Source: Guadua angustifolia (lineage: Eukaryota > Streptophyta > Magnoliopsida > Poales > Poaceae). From it: 64,000 bases of DNA. Below, in pieces: positions 34,390-45,106 of this stretch (position 1 is the stretch's first letter; each line of letters opens with the position of its first letter). The position numbers were made by a program, and so were the translations under genes. Location of the stretch: positions 1,612,001-1,676,000 of the forward strand of contig CM070506.1 in NCBI GenBank assembly GCA_036346375.1, in the 5' to 3' direction. Under the pieces are notes generated by a model. The model was not told where the DNA came from. It saw nothing but the letters and a program-made list of their open reading frames with translations, and made no database searches.

Positions 34390-35755
34390 GCCTATCTTCA
34401 AAGACATAATTTCCATTTATTAGCTTCAAAGACATAATCGCTGCTACGAACGATTTTTGTGACTCCAATGTGCTTGGAAAAGGAGGCTTCGGCAGAATAT
34501 ACAAGGTAATGTAAATTTCACTTTGAAAATAACACTGGTGGAAAGATATATGAAATTTTGTCCAGTTTAATTTGAATGATGCAACCACATAGGGAATAAT
34601 GGAAGGTAGCAAAGAAGTTGCTGTTAAAAGGCTCACTAAGTGTTCTGATCAAGGAATAGAGCATTTTAGAAATGAAGTAGTTCTCATCGCCAAATTGCAG
34701 CACAGAAACTTAGTTAGACTTCTTGGTTATTGCATTCGTGGAGATGAGAGGCTTCTTATTTATGAATACTTACCCAAGGAAAGCTTAGACTACTTCATAT
34801 TTGGTATGTTCTAATCACACATATATAATGAATCTTGCGTCGACCAAAGGAACATAGTTTGACATACTGTTCTTGGCAGATGATTCAAAAAAGCATATAC
34901 TTGAGTGGCCAACACGGTTTAACTTAACATAATCAAAGGGATAGCTAGAGGACTCCTTTACCTCCACCAAGACTCGAGAATGACAATAATTCATAGAGAT
35001 CTCAAAGCAGGCAACATTTTGTTGGATGCAGAGATGACACCCAAAATATCAGACTTTGGCATGGTCAGGATCTTTGGTGACAACCCACAACAAGCAAATA
35101 CTGGACATGTTGCTGGGACATAGTGAGTGACTCCTGCATTGGACTATGCCTACTCGCTTCTGTGAAATGATTCAAACAGCGGCTACGTGTCACCTGAATA
35201 TGCGACGGAGGTCATTTTTTCAATCAAATCTGACACCTATAGCTTTGGTATTTTGCTGCTGGAGATTGTAAGTGGACTAGAGATCAGCTCACCTCATCAT
35301 CTTGTTACTTGTAATGGATTTTCCAAACCTTATAGCTTATGTAAGTGCTACCAAACGCTTCAAATTTCAACAGCTCGAATATAATATAGCCAATATAAAT
35401 AGGAACTTGTATCCTCATGTTTCAAGCATGGAACTTATGGAAAGATGGAAATTAAAGCAAGGGATTTCGTCGACACGTTGGTTTTGGAGAGCTATTCACT
35501 CAATGAAGTCTTGCAGTGCGTCCACATTGGACTCGTGTAGTGTAGTGTTCAGGACAGCCCGAATGCCAGACCACTCATGTAGTCAGTAGTAGTGTCTATG
35601 TTAGACAATGAGACCATGCCGCTCCTTATACCAAATAACTGTATATTTCGTAGAAAGGCAATGTGGAACCCAAGAAGCAAGGGAGAACTCAGAGAACTCT
35701 ATTAACAACGCGAGTCTGACGACGCTGGCAGGACGCTTGGTTCAGCTTATATCCA
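34390..35755 (+). pseudogene. S-locus-type receptor kinase, kinase domain pseudogene
   Basis: Five exons with GT/AG borders can be followed: about 34411-34505 (FKDIIAATNDF, the glycine loop GKGGFG), 34593-34803 (catalytic lysine in VAVKRL, then LQHRNLVRLLGYC, LIYEYLP), 34880-35122 (HRDLKAGNILL, KISDFGMVRIF), 35180-35340 (GYVSPEYATEV, SDTYSFGILLLEI) and 35427-35755 (WNLWKDG, then a C-terminal LTTLAGR-like end). Splicing of 35122 to 35180 restores the tyrosine after the activation-loop GT. Frameshifts disrupt the third, fourth and fifth exons. Extracellular lectin, PAN and transmembrane parts are absent; CACTA-4 ends 220 bp upstream and may have removed or displaced them. Family role: self-recognition or defence signalling at the plasma membrane. 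Confidence 0.92.
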
Positions 35756-36018
35756 GTAGTTGTGCAATTGCACAATACACTAGGAACTGAGATTATATAC
35801 TAGGTCTAGCATTAGTAATGGCTGGGTTAAAATCCTCTTTTCTACCTGTAAATATTTGGTACACTATTAACCTTAGGCTCTCCCCTTTGCTGTACTCCTG
35901 TAATAAAATATTATATACTACATTGTAGAGGATTTATTCCTTTTGGTGCTTGTGTTCTTGCGCTTTTCTTCTTCAAGTCAATGCCTCCAATGCCAATTCA
36001 AGAAGGCTACCTGACCTT
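35756..36018. other. 3' flank of the kinase pseudogene
   Basis: No gene is seen. AATAAAATATT near 35901 could be the old polyadenylation signal. Confidence 0.35.
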
Positions 36019-36026
36019 GTGGTAGC

Positions 36027-36393
36027 CAGGGTTAGCAAAATCAATAAAAATCGCGATTACTGGCTATATCAGTGCGGCTTGGTTTCTAAAATCGCTCGGG
36101 AATCCGGTTAAATTCAAAAAAAATAAAAAATCTGAAAAATTTATGCGAAGTAAACCGGTCGAAAATCGCTCAATTTTTGAAGAAAATCGATGAAAATCAC
36201 ATAAAAAATTGACCGCTAAAAAAGTTCAACTAGTCCATCAGTTTTCCATGAAAACGGTCGATTTTTGAATTATTTTCCAAAAAAATTATTTTGAAACTCT
36301 ACGATTTTTAATGATTTTTGACCGATTTTCGGCTCGATATTTCCAATTTTCAAATTTCGAGCGATTTTCTCCATGTCGATTTTGTTAACCCTG
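36027..36393. mobile_element. hAT-type MITE, 367 bp
   Basis: The termini CAGGGTTAGCAAAATCAA and TCGATTTTGTTAACCCTG are inverse repeats. The flanking 8-mers GTGGTAGC (36019-36026) and GTCGTAGC (36394-36401) differ at one base. The interior is rich in GAAAATCG/CGATTTTC words. A diverged relative of the interior lies at about 62200-62390. Confidence 0.8.
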
Positions 36394-36401
36394 GTCGTAG
36401 C

Positions 36402-36749
36402 TCCTTAGGAAATCCTTCAGATAAAACAATTTTGGTTTATTAGCTTGCATCTTGGTCGTCTCTCTGTCCCGTGGTAGATGCTGAACGTTTTTCCTTGATA
36501 GTTGAGACTTGAGAGGTGAGACAAACAGACATGCTGAGTTTCTTCGTGATATGGATGAATTTGTAATGGATGTGCGCCATCTGATCTCCTACACGCACCT
36601 GCTTCCTCAATAGGTGCCTAAGAGCATGTATAATAGTCCATCTCTTAATATTGTCTCTAAAGATTTGATTTTTTAAAAATAATATTATTTTATTTACAAA
36701 TTGCGATATTAATACACGTATTAAAAAAATTGCAGAAATAATATATAGT
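36402..36749. other. Flank and probable left part of the MULE fragment
   Basis: No gene is seen. AAGAGCATGTATAATAGTCC near 36611 resembles a common grass transposon start, but I could not find its partner. Confidence 0.3.
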
Positions 36750-36965
36750 CGCCAAAACGTTTGGCGAAAATATGATGGTCGCCAGACCATTCGGCGAAAA
36801 TAAGGTAATAGCCAAACCGTTTGGCGACAATAGCCTAATCTCGCGTTAATACTCATTTTGAACCGTTAACACTGAGATCAGGCTATGGTAGCCAAACCGT
36901 TTGGCGACCACTCTATGGTAGCCATACCGTTCGGCGACCACCTATGGTAGCCAGACCGTTTGGCG
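36750..36965. repeat. Array of six GCCAAAC-C-GTTTGGC palindromes within a larger dyad
   Basis: Copies of GCCARACCRTTYGGCG-type sequence start at 36751, 36781, 36811, 36891, 36921 and 36950. Two (36811, 36891) are perfect palindromes around a central C. Spacing is 30, 30, 80, 30 and 29 bp. The central gap holds TAGCCTAATCTC...GTTAA and TTAAC...GAGATCAGGCTA, so the whole 216 bp is an imperfect dyad centred near 36858. It lies upstream of the MULE transposase remnant; a protein-binding array or a folded terminus are both possible. Confidence 0.85.
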
Positions 36966-37019
36966 ACCACCGCCAAGATCTGACTTGGGCCAAGGATCGA
37001 TCGACCGAGGCGTTGGTTC

Positions 37020-37215
37020 GGTGAGCAAATAAGAAAAAAAGAAAAGGCGGAAGCGAAGTAAAAGAGGAGGAGAGGGAGAGAGAGGGAGCGCGGGAGAGAG
37101 AGGGAGAGAGCTCAGGAGGGAGAGGGGAAGAGAGAGAGCGCACGCTTGGGAGGGAGAGGGGAGGAGAGAGAGAGGAGGGAGGAAGAAGAAAGAAGAGAAT
37201 GAAGAAAAAAAGGGT
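37020..37215 (+). repeat. GA-rich purine tract
   Basis: The tract is a nearly uninterrupted run of GAGAG/GGGAG purines on the plus strand between the palindrome array and the transposase fragment. It may be a promoter or 5' UTR tract of the MULE. The reverse-strand frames across it (Ser/Pro/Leu-rich) are compositional. Confidence 0.7.
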
Positions 37216-37224
37216 AAAATCGTC

Positions 37225-37740
37225 ACTTTGTAATATTAGCGATTTAGATATTAATGCAATATTAGCAATATTAGATGTGTAATATAATTAGTTAATTCTA
37301 GTTAATATTTTTGTGAATTAGCGATATTAGATATTCTAGGTTAGCGATATTAGATGTGTAATATAATTTTGTCATTGTAGTTAATATTCTTGTTAATTAG
37401 CGATATTAAATGTGTAATATAATTTTGTCGTTGTAGTTAATATTCTTGTTAATTATTGATATTAGATATTCTCGGTTAGCGATATTAGATGTGTAATATA
37501 ATTTTGTCGTTGCAGTTAATATTCTTGTTAATTAGGGATATTTTTGTTAACTAGCGATATTAGATATTCTTGGTTAGCGATATTAGATGTGTATTGTAGT
37601 ATTGGTAGCGGGATAGTATATTAGCGCTGTTTAGTTTAGGTTAGCGATATTACATGTTAGGAGTGATATAAAATTAATTTTGTTTAGTTAGTGATATTAA
37701 ACGTTAGTGGTGATCTAAAAATCAATTTTGTTTATGTAAA
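37225..37740 (+). repeat. AT-rich minisatellite (TTAGCGATATTAGAT units)
   Basis: The words TTAGCGATATTAGAT, GTGTAATATAATTTTGTC and GTAGTTAATATTCTTGTTAA recur four to six times in a higher-order arrangement that degenerates rightward. Confidence 0.85.
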
Positions 37741-37763
37741 TTCGCGATAATATCGGATCCAAA

Positions 37764-39060
37764 GTGAAATTTAGGGTATATTATGGCGATGGTGAAATAA
37801 AATCTGGGCAGAATGGTATTGATTTGAGCAGTTTTGCAGTCACTATGGTTGAACACTTATTCCCCGATAGAGTTAGCATCCGTGATATAAAGCTTTGGTT
37901 GACCCAATATTTTTCTCTGGATCCAAGTGTTTACTCTATTACCATTCAAATCTTATTCACGCGTAGTAAGGGTGACCCGGCTCTGTGGGAGTTGAAGAAA
38001 GTAGATCGGACGTACTTGTGGCAGAAATGGTTAAGGTTATGCAAGGGATCTAGCCTTGAATGTGTAATATGCTGGTGCAGGCGTGCCCTAGAGAAGAGGT
38101 GAATATTAGCAGTGTGGGCGAAAGCAGCATGTCGGCTACAGCTGAACAAGTTCAGGAAGTGGTGCCGGTTGAGGTAGCAAATGAGGATGATAACAGGATG
38201 CAAAGAAACTTGGAAGGTCGAGGCGGATGAAGGGAGGACATCGAGCAACTTGTTGATCAATTGGAGTTGGTGGACCGTATGGCAATGTAAGATGAAGCTG
38301 GAATGTTGGAGTGTGATGATGACATCGACGAAGATGAGGAGGGGGGAGAAGCTGATGATGATGAAATGCATGGTAGTACTGGGGCAACGGATGTACCCAT
38401 CCCTGACGAGTGGAAAAGGAAAAACAAAGCTGGTATGGAAGTTTTCTGGGGGCATGAGTCGCGTTGGGAGTACGGTAGCAATGCCATTCGGCTGCATCAA
38501 ATTTTCGCAAACAATTCTGAGTTGAAGTTGGCAGTGAGGCTGTGGGCACTATCGCAGCAGAGAGAGTTCCGAGTTGTTTTGTCCAGTCCAGATAGATACA
38601 CAGTGAAGTGCAGAACCGAAGGATGTGAATTCCGAGTACATGCATACAAACCGAAGTGCGAGACATTTTGGATTGCATCACGAGTAGATGGGCACACATG
38701 CAGACTAGAAAATGTTCTGGTGAAACACCGCAACTTGAATGCGGCTGTAATCGCTAGCGTGATGTTCAATGAGATCATTGAGAAGCGGGACATTGAGTGT
38801 TCTTATATTCAGAAAGCAATCTTGAGAACATTTAAGTATCAGATAAGTTACTCGATGGCCCGTTTCTCCTCCACCTTCCATGTAAAAGCAGTCATGTCCT
38901 CAGATTTGGCATCCATTTCATCACAGTTTGTCACAAATTACCTTTTCACCTAGTCTGCTGATACTCACATGAATATGCCTCGTCTGGATATGCAACTCAA
39001 GAGGTATTACAACAAGACCTCACTTTTCAGAATGCAATGTTCATGTGGTATTCTTAAGAA
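37764..39060 (+). pseudogene. Mutator-like (MULE) transposase, N-terminal fragment
   Basis: The first frame (37764-38102) matches the N-terminal region of plant MuDR-type proteins (YYGDGEIKSGQNGIDLSSF, then DIKLWLTQYFSLDP). After a frame break a second open block (38303-38952) carries an acidic linker and the MuDR DNA-binding region (FANNSELKLAVRLWALSQQR, CRTEGCEFRVHAYK with conserved Cys, WIASRVDGHTCRLEN). The reading ends in stops near 38952. No DDE catalytic domain or SWIM zinc finger follows, because the sequence stops about 70 bp before hAT-2 and does not resume after it. The 3' part was therefore lost before or independently of the hAT-2 insertion. Confidence 0.85.
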
Positions 39061-39965
39061 GCAATATTGATATGATGTTATTACTGTCAGGCAAACGCGA
39101 CGCAAAAAAAATCAGAACAAATATACACTAGAACTAGGGATGAAAATGGATTGGATATTTTTCGACCGATTTGGATATTTTCGGATACGGATTCTGTTGG
39201 ATCGGATAGTATCGGATCGGATACATATACGGATTTTTTTTGTCGGATACGGATACGAATTCAGATAATCCGGATAACGGTGGATCGGATATCCGGATAT
39301 ACATATGAGCTGGGCCAAGACTACTCTTTTGGTCCAAAAAGGTTTCTTAATTTCAGAATTGTTTTCTAATTTAATTAATCTCTAAAGCAAGTTTCAATTA
39401 TTAAAATTAGCAAACCAACTCCAAAAATTACAAAAATTTTTGAGAAAGTTCTAGTAACAATGTAACATTTTAAAAATTATTTTCAATATTTTATCAGATT
39501 TTAATTTTTCTCAAGAATTCAAAAAATCTTATTCTTAATAGGAAAATATATTAAATAAGTAGTTAAAATGCATAAAAACTCACAAATACATAATTTATTA
39601 TTTTAAACATAATTCAACTAAGAATATAAGTCTTGAGTCATTACATGTAAGTGTTATATACTTTTCCTAGAGACATGATATCTAAGTATTATCAAACCTT
39701 TAGTGTGTTATGTTTTTGCTTCTATTTGTATCTCTGAGCAAGAATTACCTTTATTTTGTGTTTTAATCTATGTGTATGATGAACTAATTGTATGTGTGTG
39801 ATAAACTAAATCTTATATAATTTTGTTTGCGACATGGTATCAAACTATTGTCTAAGTGAATGAAAATGCTTACATTTGTTCAATTTTCAATAATATTTCG
39901 ATCAAATCAATTAGTTATGTGTTTCTGTTGATTTTTTTATGTACAATTTAAGGGGTTATCATGTT

Positions 39966-40210
39966 GGGGGCATATTCTGTGCAATCACCCATATGTGTGC
40001 AAGCGTGCAATCAGACGATCTGGAGCACCCAATCTATATCCAACGCGGCAATAGCAGGGGGTGTTCAACAAATTTCAGGGAGAAGAGATGAAGGGTGAGG
40101 TGGGAGGGTTTAAACGTAAAAGCAGAGTCGGCGTTGGATATAGATTGGATGCTCCAGATCGCTTGATTGCACGCTTGCACATATATAGGTGATTGCATAG
40201 GATATGCCCC
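39966..40210. mobile_element. MULE-type MITE, 245 bp, nested in hAT-2
   Basis: The termini GGGGGCATATTCTGTGCAAT and ATTGCATAGGATATGCCCC start long inverse arms that also share GCACCCAATCTATATCCAAC. The flanks carry a perfect 9-bp duplication TATCATGTT (39957-39965 and 40211-40219), the length typical of Mutator-like elements. Confidence 0.85.
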
Positions 40211-40295
40211 TATCATGTTCGATAAATATTTGAAACCGTATCCGATTCGATTCAGATTCGATATTATCCGTGATTCGTATTCTATTCGGACTATC

Positions 40296-40775
40296 CACTA
40301 TAGGAAAACCGACTTTTTAAATCGGCCAAAACCCAGCGAAAATTAGGGCATAACCGACGAAATAGTTATTTTCGCTTGCGGTTACCGACGAAAAAAAATG
40401 AGCGAAAAAATGAAACTTTTTGGCCGACTCTTTAAAATACACGTGTTTTAAATCGGCTACCGGCCGACGAAAACGTGATTCGTCCGTACGGTAAGCGATG
40501 GCAAGAGCGCTTTTGCCGGTTTATACAAGAGCCGATTTAAAATCGTTCACATATTTTCGTCGGCCTCGAGTCAAGACCGACGAAAATACGTTCACATATT
40601 TTCGTCGACCTGAGTCAATACCGACGAAAATACATTGGCATATTTTCGTCGGCCTTAGTCAATACCGACGAAAATACGTTCGCATATTTTCGTCGGCTCA
40701 TATAAACCGATGAAAATATATTTTCATATTATCGTCGGGCTGGACCCCAGGCTGACAAAAATAATCGGTTGCAGG
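40296..40775. repeat. CACTA-2 left subterminal repeats
   Basis: TATTTTCGTCGGCC and ACCGACGAAAATA words repeat at least ten times in both orientations, with near-tandem units of about 63 bp at 40553-40730. The following 40780-41040 is a CA/AT-rich low-complexity stretch with repeated CACAAATCGTCAT and AACATCACAATAACA words and no gene. Confidence 0.9.
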
Positions 40776-41039
40776 GAAAAAAAAGCAGATTCGTTCAGCG
40801 TTATTTCAGACAAACAATAACAATATACGCAGAATATCACAATAACAGTTTAATTCATAATTCACACAAACATCACAATAACAATTATAACAGTACCAAA
40901 CATCACAAAACATACAATCATACAACTTCATTCGTCACAAATCACAAATCGTCATTGAACTCATACACAAAACGTAATCACAAAACATACGCAACAATCC
41001 ACATCAAACACATACAATCACAAATCGTCATGAAAACAT

Positions 41040-41762
41040 ATATAACCATACAACTTCACTCGTCGGAGCCTCCACCCAAGTTAACCACATCATTGAACTC
41101 ATTCACCTGAGGTGAATCATAGTTGGCACCACTGTGGGAACCATCGCCTCCCTACGAGCTTGTCAGCTGAGCCACTGTTCCCAACATCATATAAGGATGC
41201 AAATGGTTAGTTTGAACAATTTGACAAAACTATATACAAAAATCTAACAGAAGCCAAGTACCATGAATGGTGAGGTCATAAATGGAGGAATGGGTGGAGT
41301 CTGAAATTGAGGCGGGCGGAAGGTTGATAGGTCTTCCAAAGGCGTGAGACATACAATCTCGTGTAATAATCGCATATAATCTATTTGAAAGCGTTAAAGT
41401 CAGATTGTATGCAATATGAAAATGAACTTACATTCAATTGTGAGTGCAAGGCGACATGGCTTCTTGTTGTTGCCTCGATATTCTTGTTGTTGCCTCATGT
41501 AATCCTCAGAATCGAAGTTTCTTATCTCCTCAAATTTTCCTCCAACTTAGCCTCTCGGGCGAAGCGTGTACTACTTGACGAGGCTAAACTCCTCGTCAAG
41601 TCTCGAGTCATGAAGGAATCGGCGAATCCATCGAACATGGAGAACCTCCGTGACTCTTGCCACCGTCGCTCCGGTACAAGGTGCCGACGCCAACATCTCC
41701 TGCCCTCCAGCCATAGCCCTCACCATGGGTCCGAACCATCTCCTCTCCATATTTAGCCTGTG
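41040..41762 (-). pseudogene. CACTA-2 Transposase_24 gene, C-terminal exon
   Basis: The minus strand starts after the acceptor GCATCACAG (41763-41771) and reads AKYGEEMVRTHGEGYGWRAG and GDVGVGTLYRSDGGKSHGG before a stop near 41610. This is the region of the Ptta/En/Spm family that follows the tGsk/NCPTF block of the exon at 44665-45106, so the two exons once shared an intron. Confidence 0.65.
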
Positions 41763-42108
41763 ATGCATACGAGTCATGACTCTTTAGACTAAGGATACTG
41801 CATACATATTAGTGGAAGTAATTTTGCAGAATGAAGATAGTCTCTCGATTCTCGAACCTACAACGCAACAATACTGGCCTTTCTTTTGTATGTTCTCTAA
41901 ATCGTTGGTAAAATGAGTTCTCTCAGTGCTGCAGTGCTGCTAGTCCCTGAAGAATTAAAGCTTAACCCATTTTGTGAAGTTATACATGACAATGCAGATT
42001 ATCTTTTTTGGTCTTACAGTGTTGTGCATTTGTACTTTCTGATGACACTTGAGAAAGCAGTGCTATTTGCTTAACCTGTCATCTCTCATCTCATTTTTCA
42101 TCTATTAG

Positions 42109-43163
42109 GAAGCCCTGAAGGCCCTTTGGTGTGCTTCTTTTCCTGAAACCGAGCTTTGGGGACTAATATCAGAACAATGGAAAGAGATGGGCTGGCAAAG
42201 GAAAGACCCATCTACAGATTTTAGGTATAGGATTTTCTCCTTTACTCCGAATGCTACCCTTTTGTGCATAGTTTTAAATACTGAACAGGTAAATGAACCG
42301 CTGTCGCTCCCTATTCCGTGGTTTTTTTTGCCTCCCTAGTATAATTCTCTTACCAGACCAGACCCACAGCTGGTCCCTGTTTTTTCCAGTTGAAACTGTT
42401 GTTCGGTCTAGTTTTTGAACTATGCTTTTGTGTCAGTATTCTGTAGCTAAACTAGAGGAACTGAGATGTATGATCCCTTGCTATGTTGGCATTACAGAGG
42501 TGGAGGCTTCATCTCCTTGGAGAATTTATTGTACTTTGCCAGGAACTATCCGGTGAGTGTGAATCCTTGACTCCAAAGATGTTTTATATGTAAAGTGTTG
42601 CAGCACTGATAATGACTAGTGAGGAGTTGAGGTTCTGGTGTGGGCTTCACTCTCTAGCACTTCTGCTTGAGTATAATAGGCATAATCTATATGGCTTGTT
42701 TTATGTACAATGTGGCAACACTAATAATGAAATGTGTCATCCTTCACTCTTTCTGGTTATGGACTATGTAATATTTCTCTGATAATTAACTTACTATAGA
42801 AAAGGATAGGGGCAAAAAAAATCCAAAGTGCATCTGGTACACTAAACAGAAGTAGTCCAAAGTACATCTGACAAAATAGAATGCTGAAAATGATTCAGTT
42901 ATACCTGATGTGGTTATCAAACTGAGGTCTGATGTGGTTATCAAACTGAGGTTGAAGTCAAATGTTGATCATCACATGACGCTAAAACAATTGCCTCCTA
43001 TTCATAATCACTGCAGTAACCAATTTACTTTTTTTTTATGCAGAAATCTTTCCAGGAACTTCTTCTAAGAAGAATGGTGACCGTGCAATTTGGGAGTATC
43101 CATTTGCTGTAGCTGGTGTAAATATAACATTCATGCTAATTCAGATGCTTGATCTTCAAGCAG
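42109..43163 (+). pseudogene. Captured ELMO-domain gene fragment
   Basis: Three exons with AG/GT borders: 42109-42224 (EALKALWCASFPETELWGLI, then EQWKEMGWQRKDPSTDFR), 42498-42552 (GGGFISLENLLYFARNYP) and 43044-43163 (KSFQELLLR, then in a shifted frame WEYPFAVAGVNITFMLIQML). These are consecutive core parts of the plant ELMO/CED-12 domain. A shift of 1-2 bases at AGAAGAATGG in the third exon breaks the frame. Introns are retained, so capture was from genomic DNA, not from mRNA. The fragment is antisense to the host transposase and lies inside its intron. In animals ELMO partners DOCK proteins in Rac activation; the plant role is less defined. Confidence 0.88.
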
Positions 43164-43945
43164 GTTTGTTGAGGGGAAATGAAATTTAACCCGCTGAAAT
43201 AGTCCTGAGTTCATGGAATTTAAGTGACTTACTAATTTCGATTTGTTTTCATATTGTTCTGTTGCATATACAATTTGTTTCATTGGAAACATGTGGAAAT
43301 ATATGCTGAGGCTTAATCAGCATTACATGGACTAACAACTTGACAAAAGTTCTTGTTTGGTCCAAAAATGATAGTCAACAATTAGATTGCCCATTTTCAA
43401 TCTTTAGGGACCAAAATGAGCTTCTATGGAAAGTTGAGAGACCAAAATGAGTTGATGTACTAGGAACTCCTCGAATACAGACTTCATTTGTGTTGAACGA
43501 ACAGTAGTAGGTTAGACCCCTACAGTATAATTTGATATAATAAAAGGAAAAGGTTATGTACAAGTCCTCACTGAGGACTAAAATCTAACCAATGGAATCT
43601 AGCCAATCACAAATAATCTGCTTATGACTGTTTCACTCTATGCATATGTAGAACTACTTCTTTCTTAAAAGAAACTTCCAATTACCCACCAAAGCTGGAA
43701 TATTTTGAAAGATGACACTATTTTATTGTTTCCAGATGGGCCAAGCACCAATCATAAATAAAATTCCCATTTTGAAGTGCAGCAGTATTTTGTGTTAAAA
43801 AGGTCTAGCGGTATTTAAGCTTTTCACTGCATGTTTGCAGTAGATTAGCTTTTGTAAACTTACAACTGTGCTCTTTTATTGCTCACAATGAGAAAGGAAA
43901 AATATTCAAGAACTCCAAACCATTTAATGTAAAATTTGTTGGCAG

Positions 43946-44486
43946 GGTCATGATGGTGAAGATGTTATTTCCACTCTGCGAAATGGTTTAGCAGCTGTGA
44001 ATGCAGCTGCTAAAATGAAAGAAAGAGGGTACACTAATCGTCGTAGGTCTCGACACCGTCTGACACCTGGGACGGTAAAATTTGCTGCTTTGTCAAGGGA
44101 TACAAAGCTTTTTGAAAGAACGGCACCTTCGACATATTGTGTTAAAACTCCTTACAGAAAAGACCCAGCTGATTCCGAGGCTGTGTTGTCAGCAGCACGG
44201 GAGAAAATAAGGGTGTTCCAGAATGCTCTTTCTGAGTGTGAAGAAGTGGAAAAAGATGTGGATGATGCTTAAAGGGATGAGGATTCTGAGTTGATGCCGA
44301 TGCTGATCAAGAAAATAATGTTGCTGAAAGTACTCTGAGTCCAGTGCATAACCTCAATAAAGACAGCGATGGAAATGCCAGCACAGTAAAGAATGATTTG
44401 TTTGTTGATTAGCAAAGTCAGTTTGGCGACATAGCTCATGAGAGGAATGGAGCAGTTTTCCTAAAGCTACTTTCAGGTACAGTCTT
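43946..44486 (+). pseudogene. Captured RLT-type homeobox-DDT gene fragment (HARE-HTH region)
   Basis: After TTGGCAG the plus strand reads NAAAKMKERGYTNRRRSRHR and LTPGTVKFA, then directly ALSRDTKLFERTAPSTYCVK and SAAREKIRVFQNALSECEEV, the HARE-HTH region of plant RLT (RINGLET) proteins, which work with ISWI chromatin remodelers. From memory of the family, the middle of the domain (about 40 residues between KFA and ALSRD) is missing. A TAA at 44270-44272 stands where the family has Glu (DDA-stop-RDEDSE), and family-like sequence continues to about 44410. The last part (GAVFLKLLS at about 44450-44479, before a GT donor) resembles the next ELMO exon rather than RLT, so the two donors may be interleaved. 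Confidence 0.85.
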
Positions 44487-44664
44487 TGTTTCATTATTCC
44501 ATTTCAGAATGGAGATTGGAATCTACAAGGGATGTTTGTCATTAATTTTTATTTCCACCTCAACTGAGCCATGTATTTGGATGATTTAATATTTAGAGGT
44601 GCTAGAAAAGTTGGATGATTTAGTATTCAGTAGTGGTTACAGTGTGGGTATATCCGGCTTAATT

Positions 44665-45106
44665 AGTCATACAAGTTAGAAAGTAGGGCAATTGACTAAC
44701 CAAGCTATTCGACGCCCTTTGGCTACAAAGTATATCCGGCTGCGTAGAATCGGCCCCCTTGTGCCCGCGACATAGGTCTTGATCGCACTCGGTCTCCTCC
44801 CAAGTCGAGCTTCCTGTAAACATGTTATTATCAATACTACAGCGAACATAACAGCAAACATAGTATCAACGTAGAAAGATAAACGTACCAGCTGCTTAGC
44901 TACACGCACGTGCCCATTGGCACCATATGTATCAACAATACTAGGGCCCGACTCTCGATTTACCCTCTTGCTGCTCGATTTCGCTTTGAACTTGTCAGAT
45001 GCCTAGTACTCAGAAAGTGCCCGCCATGCATCAGGGCAAGAATTAAACCTACAAAATAGCTTCTTATTCATTTCCTCTACACGATACTTCTTGCAGTATT
45101 CACACA
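44665..45106 (-). pseudogene. CACTA-2 Transposase_24 gene, middle exons
   Basis: Reading from the CACTA-3 insertion point leftward: VCEYCKKYRVEEMNKKLFCR, an intron-like step, NSCPDAWRALSEY, a TAG, DKFKAKSSSKRVNRESGP, then after an intron TYVAGTRGP and WLVNCPTF. The series matches the order seen in the CACTA-1 and CACTA-4 copies (unknown-W-x-x-L, then S-x-x-NR). The exon is continued on the other side of CACTA-3 at 55741. Confidence 0.65.

Noticed and set aside
37946..38699. Long minus-strand frames (184 and 187 codons) opposite the MULE transposase
   Set aside because: The plus strand clearly encodes the MuDR N-terminal region; the antisense frames carry no motif.
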